Assembly: GCA_035293245.1 (NCBI GenBank)
Contig: DATDOO010000367.1
Span: 1-13,168, forward strand
Origin: DATDOO01 sp035293245
GTDB taxonomy: Bacteria > Pseudomonadota > Gammaproteobacteria > Methylococcales > Methylococcaceae
DNA: 13,168 bases
Reading direction: 5' to 3'
The position numbers and the translations under genes were made by a program. Positions 6,761 to 13,168 of the stretch are shown piece after piece; within the stretch, counting starts at the first letter, position 1, and the number at the start of each line of letters is the position of its first letter. Below the pieces are notes generated by a model, which saw nothing but the letters and a program-made list of their open reading frames with translations, searched no databases and was not told where the DNA came from.

Positions 6761-7842
6761 TGTTGCTCTATCTTTCCGATTCCCTGATTCACTACTGGGG
6801 CGCGTTCCGGGTCTTCCAGTACCTGACCTTGCGCGCCATCCTCGGCGTGCTGACCGCGCTGCTGGTCTCGCTCCTGGTCGGACCGGCCATGATCCGCCAC
6901 CTGAGCCGCTACAAGATTGGCCAACCGATCCGCGACGACGGCCCCCAGAGCCACTTTTCCAAGGCGGGCACGCCGACCATGGGCGGAGCGCTGATTCTGG
7001 TGTCCGTGGCCTTCAGCACCTTGCTGTGGGCCGATTTGCGCAACCGTTACATCTGGGTGGTGCTGGCGGTGACGCTGGCCTTCGGCGCCATCGGTTTCGT
7101 CGACGACTACAAGAAACTGGTGCTCCGGAACAGCAAGGGGTTGGCGGGGCGCTACAAGTATTTCTGGCAGTCAGTGTTCGGCCTGGCGGCGGCGGCTTTC
7201 CTCTACCTCAACGCCACGTTGCCGGCGGAGACCCAGTTGATCGTGCCGTTTTTCAAGACGGTGGCGTTGGACCTGGGCTGGCTGTACATCCCGCTGACCT
7301 ATCTCGTGATCGTCGGTTCCAGCAACGCGGTGAACCTCACCGACGGCCTGGACGGCCTGGCCATCATGCCCACCGTGCTGGTCGCCGGCGCCCTGGGCAT
7401 CTTCGCCTACGCTTCGGGGCACGGCAATTTCGCCGAGTACCTGCAAATTCCCTTTCTGCCCAAGGCGGGCGAACTGGTGGTGTTCTGCGGCGCACTGATC
7501 GGCGCGGGGCTGGGTTTTCTGTGGTTCAACACCTATCCGGCCCAGGTGTTCATGGGCGACATCGGCGCCCTGGCCCTGGGCGCGGCGCTGGGCGTGCTGG
7601 CGGTGCTGGTGCGGCAGGAGATCGTGCTGTCCATCATGGGCGGGGTGTTCGTGATGGAGACGGTCTCGGTGATGCTGCAGGTCTTGTCCTTCAAGCTGAC
7701 CGGCAAGCGCATCTTCCGCATGGCGCCCATCCACCACCATTTTGAATTGAAAGGCTGGCCGGAGCCGCGCGTCATCGTGCGCTTCTGGATCATCACCGTC
7801 GTGCTGGTGCTGGCCGGTCTGGCGACACTGAAGCTGCGCTGA
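6760..7842 (+). CDS. mraY: Phospho-MurNAc-pentapeptide translocase MraY
   Basis: MraY transfers phospho-MurNAc-pentapeptide from UDP to undecaprenyl phosphate, making lipid I at the inner face of the membrane. The product is exactly 360 residues, the same as E. coli MraY, with about ten membrane segments. The catalytic aspartates fall at the E. coli positions: D115 and D116 in FVDDYKK, and D267 in FMGDIGALALG. NLTDGLDGLAI is at 192-202, and the histidine cluster HHHFELKGWPE begins at 325. The ATG shares its A with the murF TAA, and AAGGA lies nine bases before it. The frame is open far upstream inside murF, but family similarity supports this start. The 160-bp gap after this gene is the only large one in the operon. 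Confidence 0.98.
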   Translation: MLLYLSDSLIHYWGAFRVFQYLTLRAILGVLTALLVSLLVGPAMIRHLSRYKIGQPIRDDGPQSHFSKAGTPTMGGALILVSVAFSTLLWADLRNRYIWVVLAVTLAFGAIGFVDDYKKLVLRNSKGLAGRYKYFWQSVFGLAAAAFLYLNATLPAETQLIVPFFKTVALDLGWLYIPLTYLVIVGSSNAVNLTDGLDGLAIMPTVLVAGALGIFAYASGHGNFAEYLQIPFLPKAGELVVFCGALIGAGLGFLWFNTYPAQVFMGDIGALALGAALGVLAVLVRQEIVLSIMGGVFVMETVSVMLQVLSFKLTGKRIFRMAPIHHHFELKGWPEPRVIVRFWIITVVLVLAGLATLKLR

Positions 7843-7897
7843 CGGCCATGTCGATCACGTACTCCCACAGAATGAAAGACGCGCTCGCCATGGCCGT
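7842..7897. repeat. Inverted repeat just after mraY
   Basis: ACGGCCATG at 7842-7850 is the exact reverse complement of CATGGCCGT at 7889-7897, with 38 bases between. The first arm begins at the last base of the mraY stop. It could form a long-loop stem in the mRNA or mark a rearrangement edge. The arms are short, so chance cannot be excluded. Confidence 0.4.
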
Positions 7898-8006
7898 TCC
7901 CCTCACCCCGGCCCTCTCCAGAACCCTCACCCTACCCTCTCCCAGAGGGAGAGGGGGTATCGAGATTGGGGAGAGGGTGAGCAAGGTTGCCGCAACTTTT
8001 CGATGA
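7848..8006 (+). other. Small open frame bridging mraY and murD
   Basis: A 52-codon frame starts at an ATG five bases after the mraY stop, reads through the palindromic repeat, and ends in a TGA overlapping the ATG at 8003 (ATGA). The predicted peptide begins MSITYSHRMKDALAMAVPLT and contains LTLPSPRGRGG, the kind of sequence such GC-rich repeats encode in general. It has no recognisable domain and no clear ribosome site. I doubt that the peptide itself has a function. Ribosomes translating it would be delivered to murD, so it could keep coupling across the gap. Confidence 0.25.
7900..7981. repeat. Palindromic CCCTCACCC/CCCTCTCCC intergenic repeat
   Basis: Two similar 24-bp units lie head to tail (7900-7923 and 7924-7947), each with CCCTCACCC then CCCTCTCC. 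The second unit forms a hairpin: CCCTCTCCC (7935-7943) pairs perfectly with GGGAGAGGG (7947-7955) across three bases. An outer stem pairs CTCACCCT (7926-7933) with AGGGTGAG (7974-7981). Repeats of this type, with CCCTCACCC and GGGAGAGGG arms, recur between genes in many proteobacterial genomes. This copy probably accounts for most of the unusual mraY-murD gap. It could act as an mRNA stability or attenuation element; no T-run follows, so a strong intrinsic terminator is unlikely. Confidence 0.7.
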
Positions 8007-9382
8007 AGGGCAAGAGCATGGACAAGGGACGGCAGGCGCTGACACAGGTGGGATTGTTCGACCCCGGCGCGCGCGTGGCCGTGGTCGGACTGGGCAAGAC
8101 CGGACTGTCGGCGGCGCGCTTCCTGTTGCGGCAGGGCATCGGCTGCGCGGTGGTCGATTCCCGCGACAAGCCGCCCGGTCTTGCGCAATTGCGCGAGGAA
8201 ATGCCCGGCGTGGCGGTGTTTCTCGGCGGCCTCAACAGTACCGCGCTGAACGTGGCCACCCATCTTCTGGTCAGTCCGGGGGTGGCGCTGGAAGAACCGG
8301 CCATCCGCGCCGCCCTGCGCGGCGGCGCGCGCTTGCTGAGCGACATCGACCTGTTCGCCTGCATGGCGCAGGCGCCGATGGTGGGCATCACCGGCGCCAA
8401 CGGCAAGAGCACGGTCACGACCCTGTTGGGCGAAATGGCCCGCGCAGCGGGCCGCAAGGCGGGAGTGGGCGGCAACCTGGGCACGCCGGCCCTGGATTTG
8501 CTGAGCGAAGATGCCGAACTCTACGTACTGGAATTGTCCAGCTTCCAGCTCGAACGCACTACGCAGCTTCAGTGCGCCGCAGCGACGGTATTGAATGTTT
8601 CCCCCGACCACCTGGACCGCTATCCGGACATCGCATCCTATGCCGAAGCCAAGCGGCGCATATTCCGCGGCGAAGGCGTCATGGTGCTGAATGCCGACGA
8701 TCCGCTGGTCATGGATATGGCCGAGCCGGAGCGCCGTTGCGTGACCTTTGGTCTCGGTGATGCGCCGCTGCCTGATTTCCATCTGCTGCAATGCGAGGAC
8801 GGCGACTGGCTGGCGCGCAAGGGCGTACCCCTGCTGCCGGTCACCCAACTCCGGCTACAGGGCCGCCACAACCTGGCCAACGCCCTGGCCGCGCTGGCAT
8901 TGGGCGAGGCGGTGGATCTGCCCTTCGAAGCCATGCTCGCCGCGTTGCGGGCGTTCCGGGGCCTGGAGCACCGCATGCAGTGGGTGGCGGACACCGGGGG
9001 CATCGCCTGGATCGACGATTCCAAGGCGACCAACATCGGCGCCTGCCAAGCCGCGCTGGAAGGCCTGAGCGGCAAGGCGGTGCTCATCGCCGGCGGCGAC
9101 GGCAAGGGCGCGGACTTTTCGCCCCTGGTTCCGGCGGTGGCCCGCCACGCGCGGGCGGCGGTGCTGATGGGGCGGGACGCGCCGCTGCTCGAACAGGCCT
9201 TGCACGGGGTGACGCACACCGTCCGCGTCGCCAATATGCGCGAAGCCGTGTGCGCCGCGCGCCAACTGGCGCAGCCGGGCGATACGGTGCTGCTCTCGCC
9301 CGCCTGCGCCAGTTGGGATCAGTACGAGGACTACCGGCATCGGGGGCGGATGTTCGCCGAGGAAGTGGGGAGGCTGAAATGA
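8003..9382 (+). CDS. murD: UDP-MurNAc-L-Ala:D-Glu ligase MurD
   Basis: MurD adds D-glutamate to UDP-MurNAc-L-Ala in the cytoplasm using ATP. The product is 459 residues (E. coli, 438). It shows the Rossmann-like VAVVGLGKTGLSAARFLL of the UDP-binding domain, the ATP loop TGANGKST (130-137), DSKATN (339-344), and SPACASWDQYEDYRHRG in the C-terminal domain. The start is uncertain. The ATG at 8003 overlaps the end of the bridging frame but has no good ribosome site, whereas the in-frame ATG at 8018 has GAAGGG seven bases before it and would give 454 residues. The catalytic domains are unaffected either way. The stop overlaps the ftsW start as ATGA. Confidence 0.96.
   Translation: MKGKSMDKGRQALTQVGLFDPGARVAVVGLGKTGLSAARFLLRQGIGCAVVDSRDKPPGLAQLREEMPGVAVFLGGLNSTALNVATHLLVSPGVALEEPAIRAALRGGARLLSDIDLFACMAQAPMVGITGANGKSTVTTLLGEMARAAGRKAGVGGNLGTPALDLLSEDAELYVLELSSFQLERTTQLQCAAATVLNVSPDHLDRYPDIASYAEAKRRIFRGEGVMVLNADDPLVMDMAEPERRCVTFGLGDAPLPDFHLLQCEDGDWLARKGVPLLPVTQLRLQGRHNLANALAALALGEAVDLPFEAMLAALRAFRGLEHRMQWVADTGGIAWIDDSKATNIGACQAALEGLSGKAVLIAGGDGKGADFSPLVPAVARHARAAVLMGRDAPLLEQALHGVTHTVRVANMREAVCAARQLAQPGDTVLLSPACASWDQYEDYRHRGRMFAEEVGRLK
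8005..8010 (+). promoter_or_regulatory. Ribosome binding site favouring an alternative murD start
   Basis: GAAGGG ends seven bases before the in-frame ATG at 8018. It lies inside the coding sequence if murD starts at 8003. This is the main evidence that the true start may be 8018. Confidence 0.4.
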
Positions 9383-10581
9383 CCGCGGCGCTGTGGCGCG
9401 ACGGTTCGGACATGCTGCTCGTCTACGGCGAGAAGCGCTTCCATTTCGATCTCTGGTTGTGCCTGGCGGTGGCGGCGCTGTTATCGCTCGGCTACGTGAT
9501 GGTGGTCTCGGCCTCCCTGCACCTGGGCGAAAAGATGGCCGGCGACGCTTTCCATTATCCGTTGCGCCAGTTCGCGCACATTGCCGCGGGGTTGGCACTG
9601 GCCGGGGCGGTCGGAATGGTGCGGCTGGAATGCTGGGAAAAGCACGGCCTGCTCTTGTTTCTGTTCGGCGTGTTCCTGCTGGTGCTGGTGTTGGTGCCGG
9701 GCCTGGGACGGACGGTGAACGGCAGTTCGCGCTGGCTGATGGTGGGCGGGATTCGCATCCAGGTTTCCGAATTGGTCAAGCTCATTTCGGTGCTGTACAT
9801 GGCGGGGTTCATCCAGCGGCATTTGCAGTTGGTGCGCACCTCGGTCCAGGGCATGATCCGCCCTCTGGGACTGTTGCTCGCCGCCTGCGTGCTGCTCCTG
9901 ATGGAGCCGGATTTCGGCTCGGCGGTGGTCATCATGGCCACGGCGCTGGGCATGCTGTTTCTCGGCGGCGCCAGGCTGTGGCAGTTCGCCCTCCTTTTGG
10001 GCGGGGTGGGCGCCGCGGGCGTGGCGCTCATATACTCCTCGCCCTACCGCATGGCGCGGGTGCTGAGTTTTCTCGATCCCTGGGCCGATCCCCTCAACAG
10101 CGGTTTTCAGCTAACCCAGGCGCTTATCGCCTTCGGCCGCGGCGAGTGGGCCGGAGTCGGATTGGGATCGAGCGTGCAGAAGCTGTTTTACCTCCCCGAA
10201 GCGCACACCGACTTCCTGTTTTCGGTGATCGGCGAGGAACTGGGTTTGTTCGGCGCGCTGAGCGTCATCGCGCTGTTCGCCGTGGTCCTGTGGCGCGCCT
10301 TCCATATCGGCCGGGAGGCCGAGGCGGCCGGCCTGGGTTTCGGCGCCTACCTGGCCTATGGGCTAGGCTTGTGGTTCGGCCTGCAGGCGTTTATCAACAT
10401 GGGAGTGAACATGGGCGTGCTGCCCACCAAGGGGCTGACGCTGCCGCTGATGAGTTACGGCGGCGGCAGCATGATGGTCATGTGCGCGGCGCTGGGCATC
10501 CTGCTGCGCGTGGACAGCGAGGCGCGGGAAGCGCTGGGCGGCGGCACGCGGCGGAATACGGCATGGCGACGCGTGTCGTGA
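9379..10581 (+). CDS. ftsW: Septal peptidoglycan glycosyltransferase FtsW
   Basis: FtsW is a SEDS-family polymerase that links lipid II into glycan strands at the division septum, paired with FtsI and activated by FtsQLB. The product is 400 residues (E. coli, 414) with about ten hydrophobic segments; the first begins near residue 20. SEDS landmarks are present: EPDFGSA at 176-182, TDFLFSVIGEELGL with D278 at the place of the essential catalytic aspartate, and GVLPTKGLTLPLMSYGGGS near the end. GGGGAGG lies five bases before the ATG, which overlaps the murD stop. Its 3' end overlaps murG by 19 nt. Neighbouring ftsI and murD favour FtsW over the elongation homologue RodA. Confidence 0.97.
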   Translation: MTAALWRDGSDMLLVYGEKRFHFDLWLCLAVAALLSLGYVMVVSASLHLGEKMAGDAFHYPLRQFAHIAAGLALAGAVGMVRLECWEKHGLLLFLFGVFLLVLVLVPGLGRTVNGSSRWLMVGGIRIQVSELVKLISVLYMAGFIQRHLQLVRTSVQGMIRPLGLLLAACVLLLMEPDFGSAVVIMATALGMLFLGGARLWQFALLLGGVGAAGVALIYSSPYRMARVLSFLDPWADPLNSGFQLTQALIAFGRGEWAGVGLGSSVQKLFYLPEAHTDFLFSVIGEELGLFGALSVIALFAVVLWRAFHIGREAEAAGLGFGAYLAYGLGLWFGLQAFINMGVNMGVLPTKGLTLPLMSYGGGSMMVMCAALGILLRVDSEAREALGGGTRRNTAWRRVS

Positions 10582-11630
10582 TCATGGCCGGGGGCACCGG
10601 CGGCCACGTCTTTCCGGCGCTGGCGGTGGCCGGGTGGCTGCGCGAAAGAGGCTGCGAAGTGACCTGGATCGGCACCCGCAAGGGCCTGGAGGCGCGTCTG
10701 GTTCCCGAGGCGGGTATTCCCATGGACTGGATCGATGCGGAAGGCGTGCGCGGCCGGGGAATGCTGGAGCGCGTCAAGGCCGTATACCGCTTGGCGAAAG
10801 CGTTCGTACAGGCGCTGGGTATCTTGCGCCGCCGCAAGCCCCAGGTGGCGTTAGGTCTGGGCGGCTTCGCCTCCGCGCCCGGCGGACTGGCCGCCTGGCT
10901 GTTGCGCGTGCCGTTGGTGATCCACGAGCAGAACCGCGTGCCGGGTACCAGCAACCGTTTGCTGGCGGTGTTGGCCCGCAAGGTGCTGGAAGCTTTCCCG
11001 GACAGTTTCCCATACAAGGCCGGCGCGCTGTGCACCGGCAATCCGCTGCGGCGGGAAGTGGCCGCGCTTCGGGAGCGTGAGCCCCGCGCAACCGGTGCGC
11101 CGCTCAAGCTGCTGGTCCTGGGCGGCAGCCAGGGCGCGTCGGCCTTGAACCGCCTGGTGCCGGAAGCGGCGGCCAAGCTGGAAAAATCCCTGGCCATCCG
11201 CCATCAGAGCGGGGCGCCCATGTACGAGGAGACCCGCGAATTGTACGCACGCTATGGGGTGCAAGCCGAGGTGACGGCGTTCATCGCCGACATGGCCGAA
11301 GCCTACCGCTGGGCGGATGTGGCGGTGTGCCGCGCCGGCGCCATGACGGTCAGCGAGCTGTGCGCCGCGGGGCTTCCCGCCGTGCTGGTGCCGTTTCCCT
11401 ATGCCATCGACGATCACCAAACCGCCAATGCCCGCTATCTGGCAGATGCCGGCGCTGCGCGGCTGGCGCCGCAAGCCGGCCTGGATGCCAGCCGTCTCGC
11501 CGGCTGGCTGCAGGAATTCCAGGACGATGCGGCCGGTCTCGCCGCCATGGCGGACGCAGCGCGCAAGCTGGCCATGCGCGAAGCGGCGCGCACCGTCGGC
11601 GAGATTTGTCTGGCGGAGGCTAAAGCATGA
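10563..11630 (+). CDS. murG: UDP-GlcNAc:lipid I GlcNAc transferase MurG
   Basis: MurG adds GlcNAc to lipid I to make lipid II at the cytoplasmic face of the inner membrane. The product is 355 residues, the same as E. coli MurG. The GT-B fold shows in the N-terminal glycine-rich GGTGGH (10-15), HEQNRVPGTSNR from 121, the second glycine loop GGSQGA (187-192), and CRAGAMTVSEL from 256, which contributes to the UDP-GlcNAc site. The frame is open upstream inside ftsW, but the family N terminus begins at MATRVVIMAGGTGG, so the ATG at 10563 is chosen. This makes a 19-nt overlap with ftsW, and only a weak ribosome site (GGCGGAA) is seen. The stop overlaps the murC start as ATGA. Confidence 0.98.
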   Translation: MATRVVIMAGGTGGHVFPALAVAGWLRERGCEVTWIGTRKGLEARLVPEAGIPMDWIDAEGVRGRGMLERVKAVYRLAKAFVQALGILRRRKPQVALGLGGFASAPGGLAAWLLRVPLVIHEQNRVPGTSNRLLAVLARKVLEAFPDSFPYKAGALCTGNPLRREVAALREREPRATGAPLKLLVLGGSQGASALNRLVPEAAAKLEKSLAIRHQSGAPMYEETRELYARYGVQAEVTAFIADMAEAYRWADVAVCRAGAMTVSELCAAGLPAVLVPFPYAIDDHQTANARYLADAGAARLAPQAGLDASRLAGWLQEFQDDAAGLAAMADAARKLAMREAARTVGEICLAEAKA

Positions 11631-13039
11631 TCCCCGCCGGCATGTCGCGCATCCGCCGGGTGCATTTCGTCGGCATCGGCGGGGTGGGGATGTGCGGCAT
11701 CGCCGAAGTGCTGCTGAACCTGGGTTACGGGATTTCCGGCTCCGACCGCCAGGAAAACGCCAACACCCGCCGCCTCACCGGGCTGGGCGCGGAAGTCCAC
11801 ATCGGCCATGCCGCCGCGTGGGTGGAACAGGCGGACGTGGTGGTCATCTCCAGCGCGGTGGGAGCTGACAATCCGGAGGTCGTTGCGGCGCGGGAAAAAC
11901 GCATTCCGGTCATCTCGCGCGCCGAGATGCTGGCCGAATTGATGCGCTTCCGTTACGGCATCGCCATCGCCGGCACCCACGGCAAGACCACCACCACCAG
12001 CCTGACCGCCAGCCTGCTGGCCGAAGGCGGGCTGGACCCGACGTTCGTCATCGGCGGCAAGCTCAACAGCGCGGGCACCAACGCCAAGCTGGGCGGCAGC
12101 AATTACCTGGTGGCGGAAGCCGACGAGAGCGATGCCTCCTTTTTGCACCTGCAGCCCATGATCGCCGTGGTCACCAACATCGACCAGGATCACATGGATA
12201 CTTATCGGGGCGATTTCGGCCGCCTCAAGCAGACCTTCGTCGAATTCCTGCACCATCTGCCGTTTTACGGCCTGGCGGTGTTGTGTCTGGACGATCCGGG
12301 CGTGGCCGCCGTCCTGCCGCAGATTACCCGCCCGGTGCGGACTTACGGTCTGGGCGAGAACTGCGACGTGCGCGCCCGGGATCTGGTCCGCGACGGCCTG
12401 ACCACCCGCTTCACCGTGCTGCGCCCGGAAGGCCCGGAATTGCCGGTCACCCTCAATCTGCCGGGACAGCACAACGTGCTCAACGCCCTGGCGGCCATTA
12501 CCGTCGCCGGCGAGCTGGGCGTGGCGGACGACGCCATCGTCCGCGCCCTGGCGGGGTTCCGCGGCATCGGGCGGCGTTTCCAGATCAACGGCGAAGTTCC
12601 GTGGGGCGACGGCGTCGTCACCCTGGTGGACGATTACGGCCACCATCCCCGCGAAGTCGCCGCCACCCTGGAAGCGGCGCGCGGCGCTTGGCCGGAGCGC
12701 CGCCTGGTGCTGGCTTTCCAGCCGCACCGCTACACGCGTACCCGTGACTTGTTCGAGGATTTCGTCCAGGCGCTGTCCAAGGCCGACGTGCTGGCTCTGC
12801 TGGACGTCTATCCCGCCGGTGAGGCGCCCATCGCCGGAGCGGACGGGCGTACCCTGAGCCGCGCCATCCGCGCGCGCGGGCAAGTCGATCCGGTGTTCGT
12901 GGAGAATTTCCACGAACTGGGCGAGGTGCTGCCCGGTTTGCTCAGGCCCGGCGACGTGCTGCTGACCCTGGGCGCGGGCAACGTCGGCCAGTACGCCGCC
13001 GGACTGCCGCAGCTTCTCAAGGATGCGGGCCGTGCCTGA
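11627..13039 (+). CDS. murC: UDP-MurNAc:L-alanine ligase MurC
   Basis: MurC starts the peptide stem by joining L-alanine to UDP-MurNAc with ATP. The product is 470 residues (E. coli, 491). Motifs in order are GIGGVGM (16-22) for UDP binding, GTHGKTTT from 116 for ATP, VAEADESDASF, TNIDQDHMDTY, LPGQHNVLNALAA, and DDYGHHPREV (335-344). CGGAGG seven bases upstream and the ATGA overlap with murG support the ATG at 11627. An in-frame ATG at 11642, nearer the family N terminus, is a less likely alternative. The 3' end overlaps the murB start by 8 nt. Confidence 0.98.
   Translation: MIPAGMSRIRRVHFVGIGGVGMCGIAEVLLNLGYGISGSDRQENANTRRLTGLGAEVHIGHAAAWVEQADVVVISSAVGADNPEVVAAREKRIPVISRAEMLAELMRFRYGIAIAGTHGKTTTTSLTASLLAEGGLDPTFVIGGKLNSAGTNAKLGGSNYLVAEADESDASFLHLQPMIAVVTNIDQDHMDTYRGDFGRLKQTFVEFLHHLPFYGLAVLCLDDPGVAAVLPQITRPVRTYGLGENCDVRARDLVRDGLTTRFTVLRPEGPELPVTLNLPGQHNVLNALAAITVAGELGVADDAIVRALAGFRGIGRRFQINGEVPWGDGVVTLVDDYGHHPREVAATLEAARGAWPERRLVLAFQPHRYTRTRDLFEDFVQALSKADVLALLDVYPAGEAPIAGADGRTLSRAIRARGQVDPVFVENFHELGEVLPGLLRPGDVLLTLGAGNVGQYAAGLPQLLKDAGRA
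13019..13023 (+). promoter_or_regulatory. Ribosome binding site deciding the murB start
   Basis: AAGGA lies eight bases before the GTG at 13032, near-ideal spacing. An in-frame ATG at 13023 overlaps this site and has no ribosome site of its own, so the GTG is preferred. Confidence 0.55.
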
Positions 13040-13168
13040 GGTTGCGGACGCCGCCCTGCGCGGGCAGGTGCTGCGAGACGTGCCCCTGGCCGGATACACC
13101 TCGTGGCGGGTGGGCGGACCGGCGGATCGGCTTTTCTGTCCTGCCGATCGCGAGGATCTGCTGGCGTT
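13032..13168 (+). CDS. murB: UDP-N-acetylenolpyruvoylglucosamine reductase MurB (5' end only)
   Basis: MurB reduces UDP-GlcNAc-enolpyruvate to UDP-MurNAc with FAD and NADPH, supplying the substrate of MurC encoded just before it. Only the first 45 codons are present, and the frame is open at the right edge. The translation contains LAGYTSWRVGGPADRLF, the N-terminal signature of MurB, where TSWRVGGPA begins the FAD-binding domain. The start is taken as GTG at 13032, overlapping the murC end by 8 nt. In many genomes with this order, ddl, ftsQ, ftsA and ftsZ follow; that is expected but not seen here. Confidence 0.9.
   Translation, partial: MPEVADAALRGQVLRDVPLAGYTSWRVGGPADRLFCPADREDLLA

Noticed and set aside
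7935..7955. Intrinsic terminator after mraY
   Set aside because: The stem is strong, but it is followed by GGTATCGAGA, not a T-run. A full stop here would silence essential downstream genes that have no obvious promoter.
8791..9378. Upstream extension of ftsW (and likewise of murG and mraY) into the previous gene
   Set aside because: The frames are open by chance in GC-rich DNA. Family N termini, lengths and ATGA-type junctions mark the real starts.
11435..13099. Long minus-strand frame opposite murG, murC and murB
   Set aside because: Same reason: antisense shadow of well-supported + strand genes.
1..13168. An undescribed defence, mobile or biosynthetic system
   Set aside because: Every sizeable gene belongs to the well-known dcw cluster, with conserved order and catalytic residues. 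There is no CRISPR array, transposase, integrase or tRNA that I can see.

Overview
The window is a high-GC stretch of a Gram-negative bacterial chromosome. It holds most of a division and cell wall (dcw) cluster, all on the + strand and in the classical order: mraZ, rsmH, ftsL, ftsI, murE, murF, mraY, murD, ftsW, murG, murC, and the start of murB, which runs off the right edge. MurE carries the DNPR signature for meso-diaminopimelate, FtsL is small, and murB directly follows murC. Together these point to a Proteobacterium, most likely a gammaproteobacterium, with a betaproteobacterium possible. I cannot name the genus from sequence alone.

Region by region. Bases 1-408 hold no gene I can support: a run of small hairpins at the left edge, then pyrimidine-rich DNA. 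At 409-437 there is a good sigma70-type promoter (TTGACG, 17 bp, TATATT). It is followed by four TGG boxes starting exactly 10 bp apart (447, 457, 467, 477), which looks like the MraZ operator. mraZ starts at a GTG at 504. From there to the right edge the genes are packed with 1-16 nt gaps or with 1-19 nt overlaps, many of the ATGA type, so the whole set reads as one translationally coupled operon. The one exception is the 160-bp gap between mraY and murD. It contains a palindromic CCCTCTCCC/GGGAGAGGG repeat and an 8-9 bp inverted repeat beginning at the mraY stop, yet a 52-codon frame stays open right across it and ends in ATGA on the murD start.

How the genes work together. MurC, MurD, MurE and MurF add L-Ala, D-Glu, meso-DAP and D-Ala-D-Ala in turn to UDP-MurNAc, and MurB makes that UDP-MurNAc. 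MraY moves the pentapeptide sugar to undecaprenyl phosphate (lipid I), and MurG adds GlcNAc (lipid II). FtsW polymerises lipid II, FtsI crosslinks it at the septum, and FtsL helps activate the FtsW-FtsI pair. MraZ regulates the operon and RsmH methylates 16S rRNA.

I found no sign of an undescribed system. All twelve genes are recognisable, with their key catalytic residues in place where visible. The items worth a second look are regulatory or structural: the MraZ box array, the repeat-bearing mraY-murD gap with its bridging frame, and an exact 21-bp tandem repeat inside murF.
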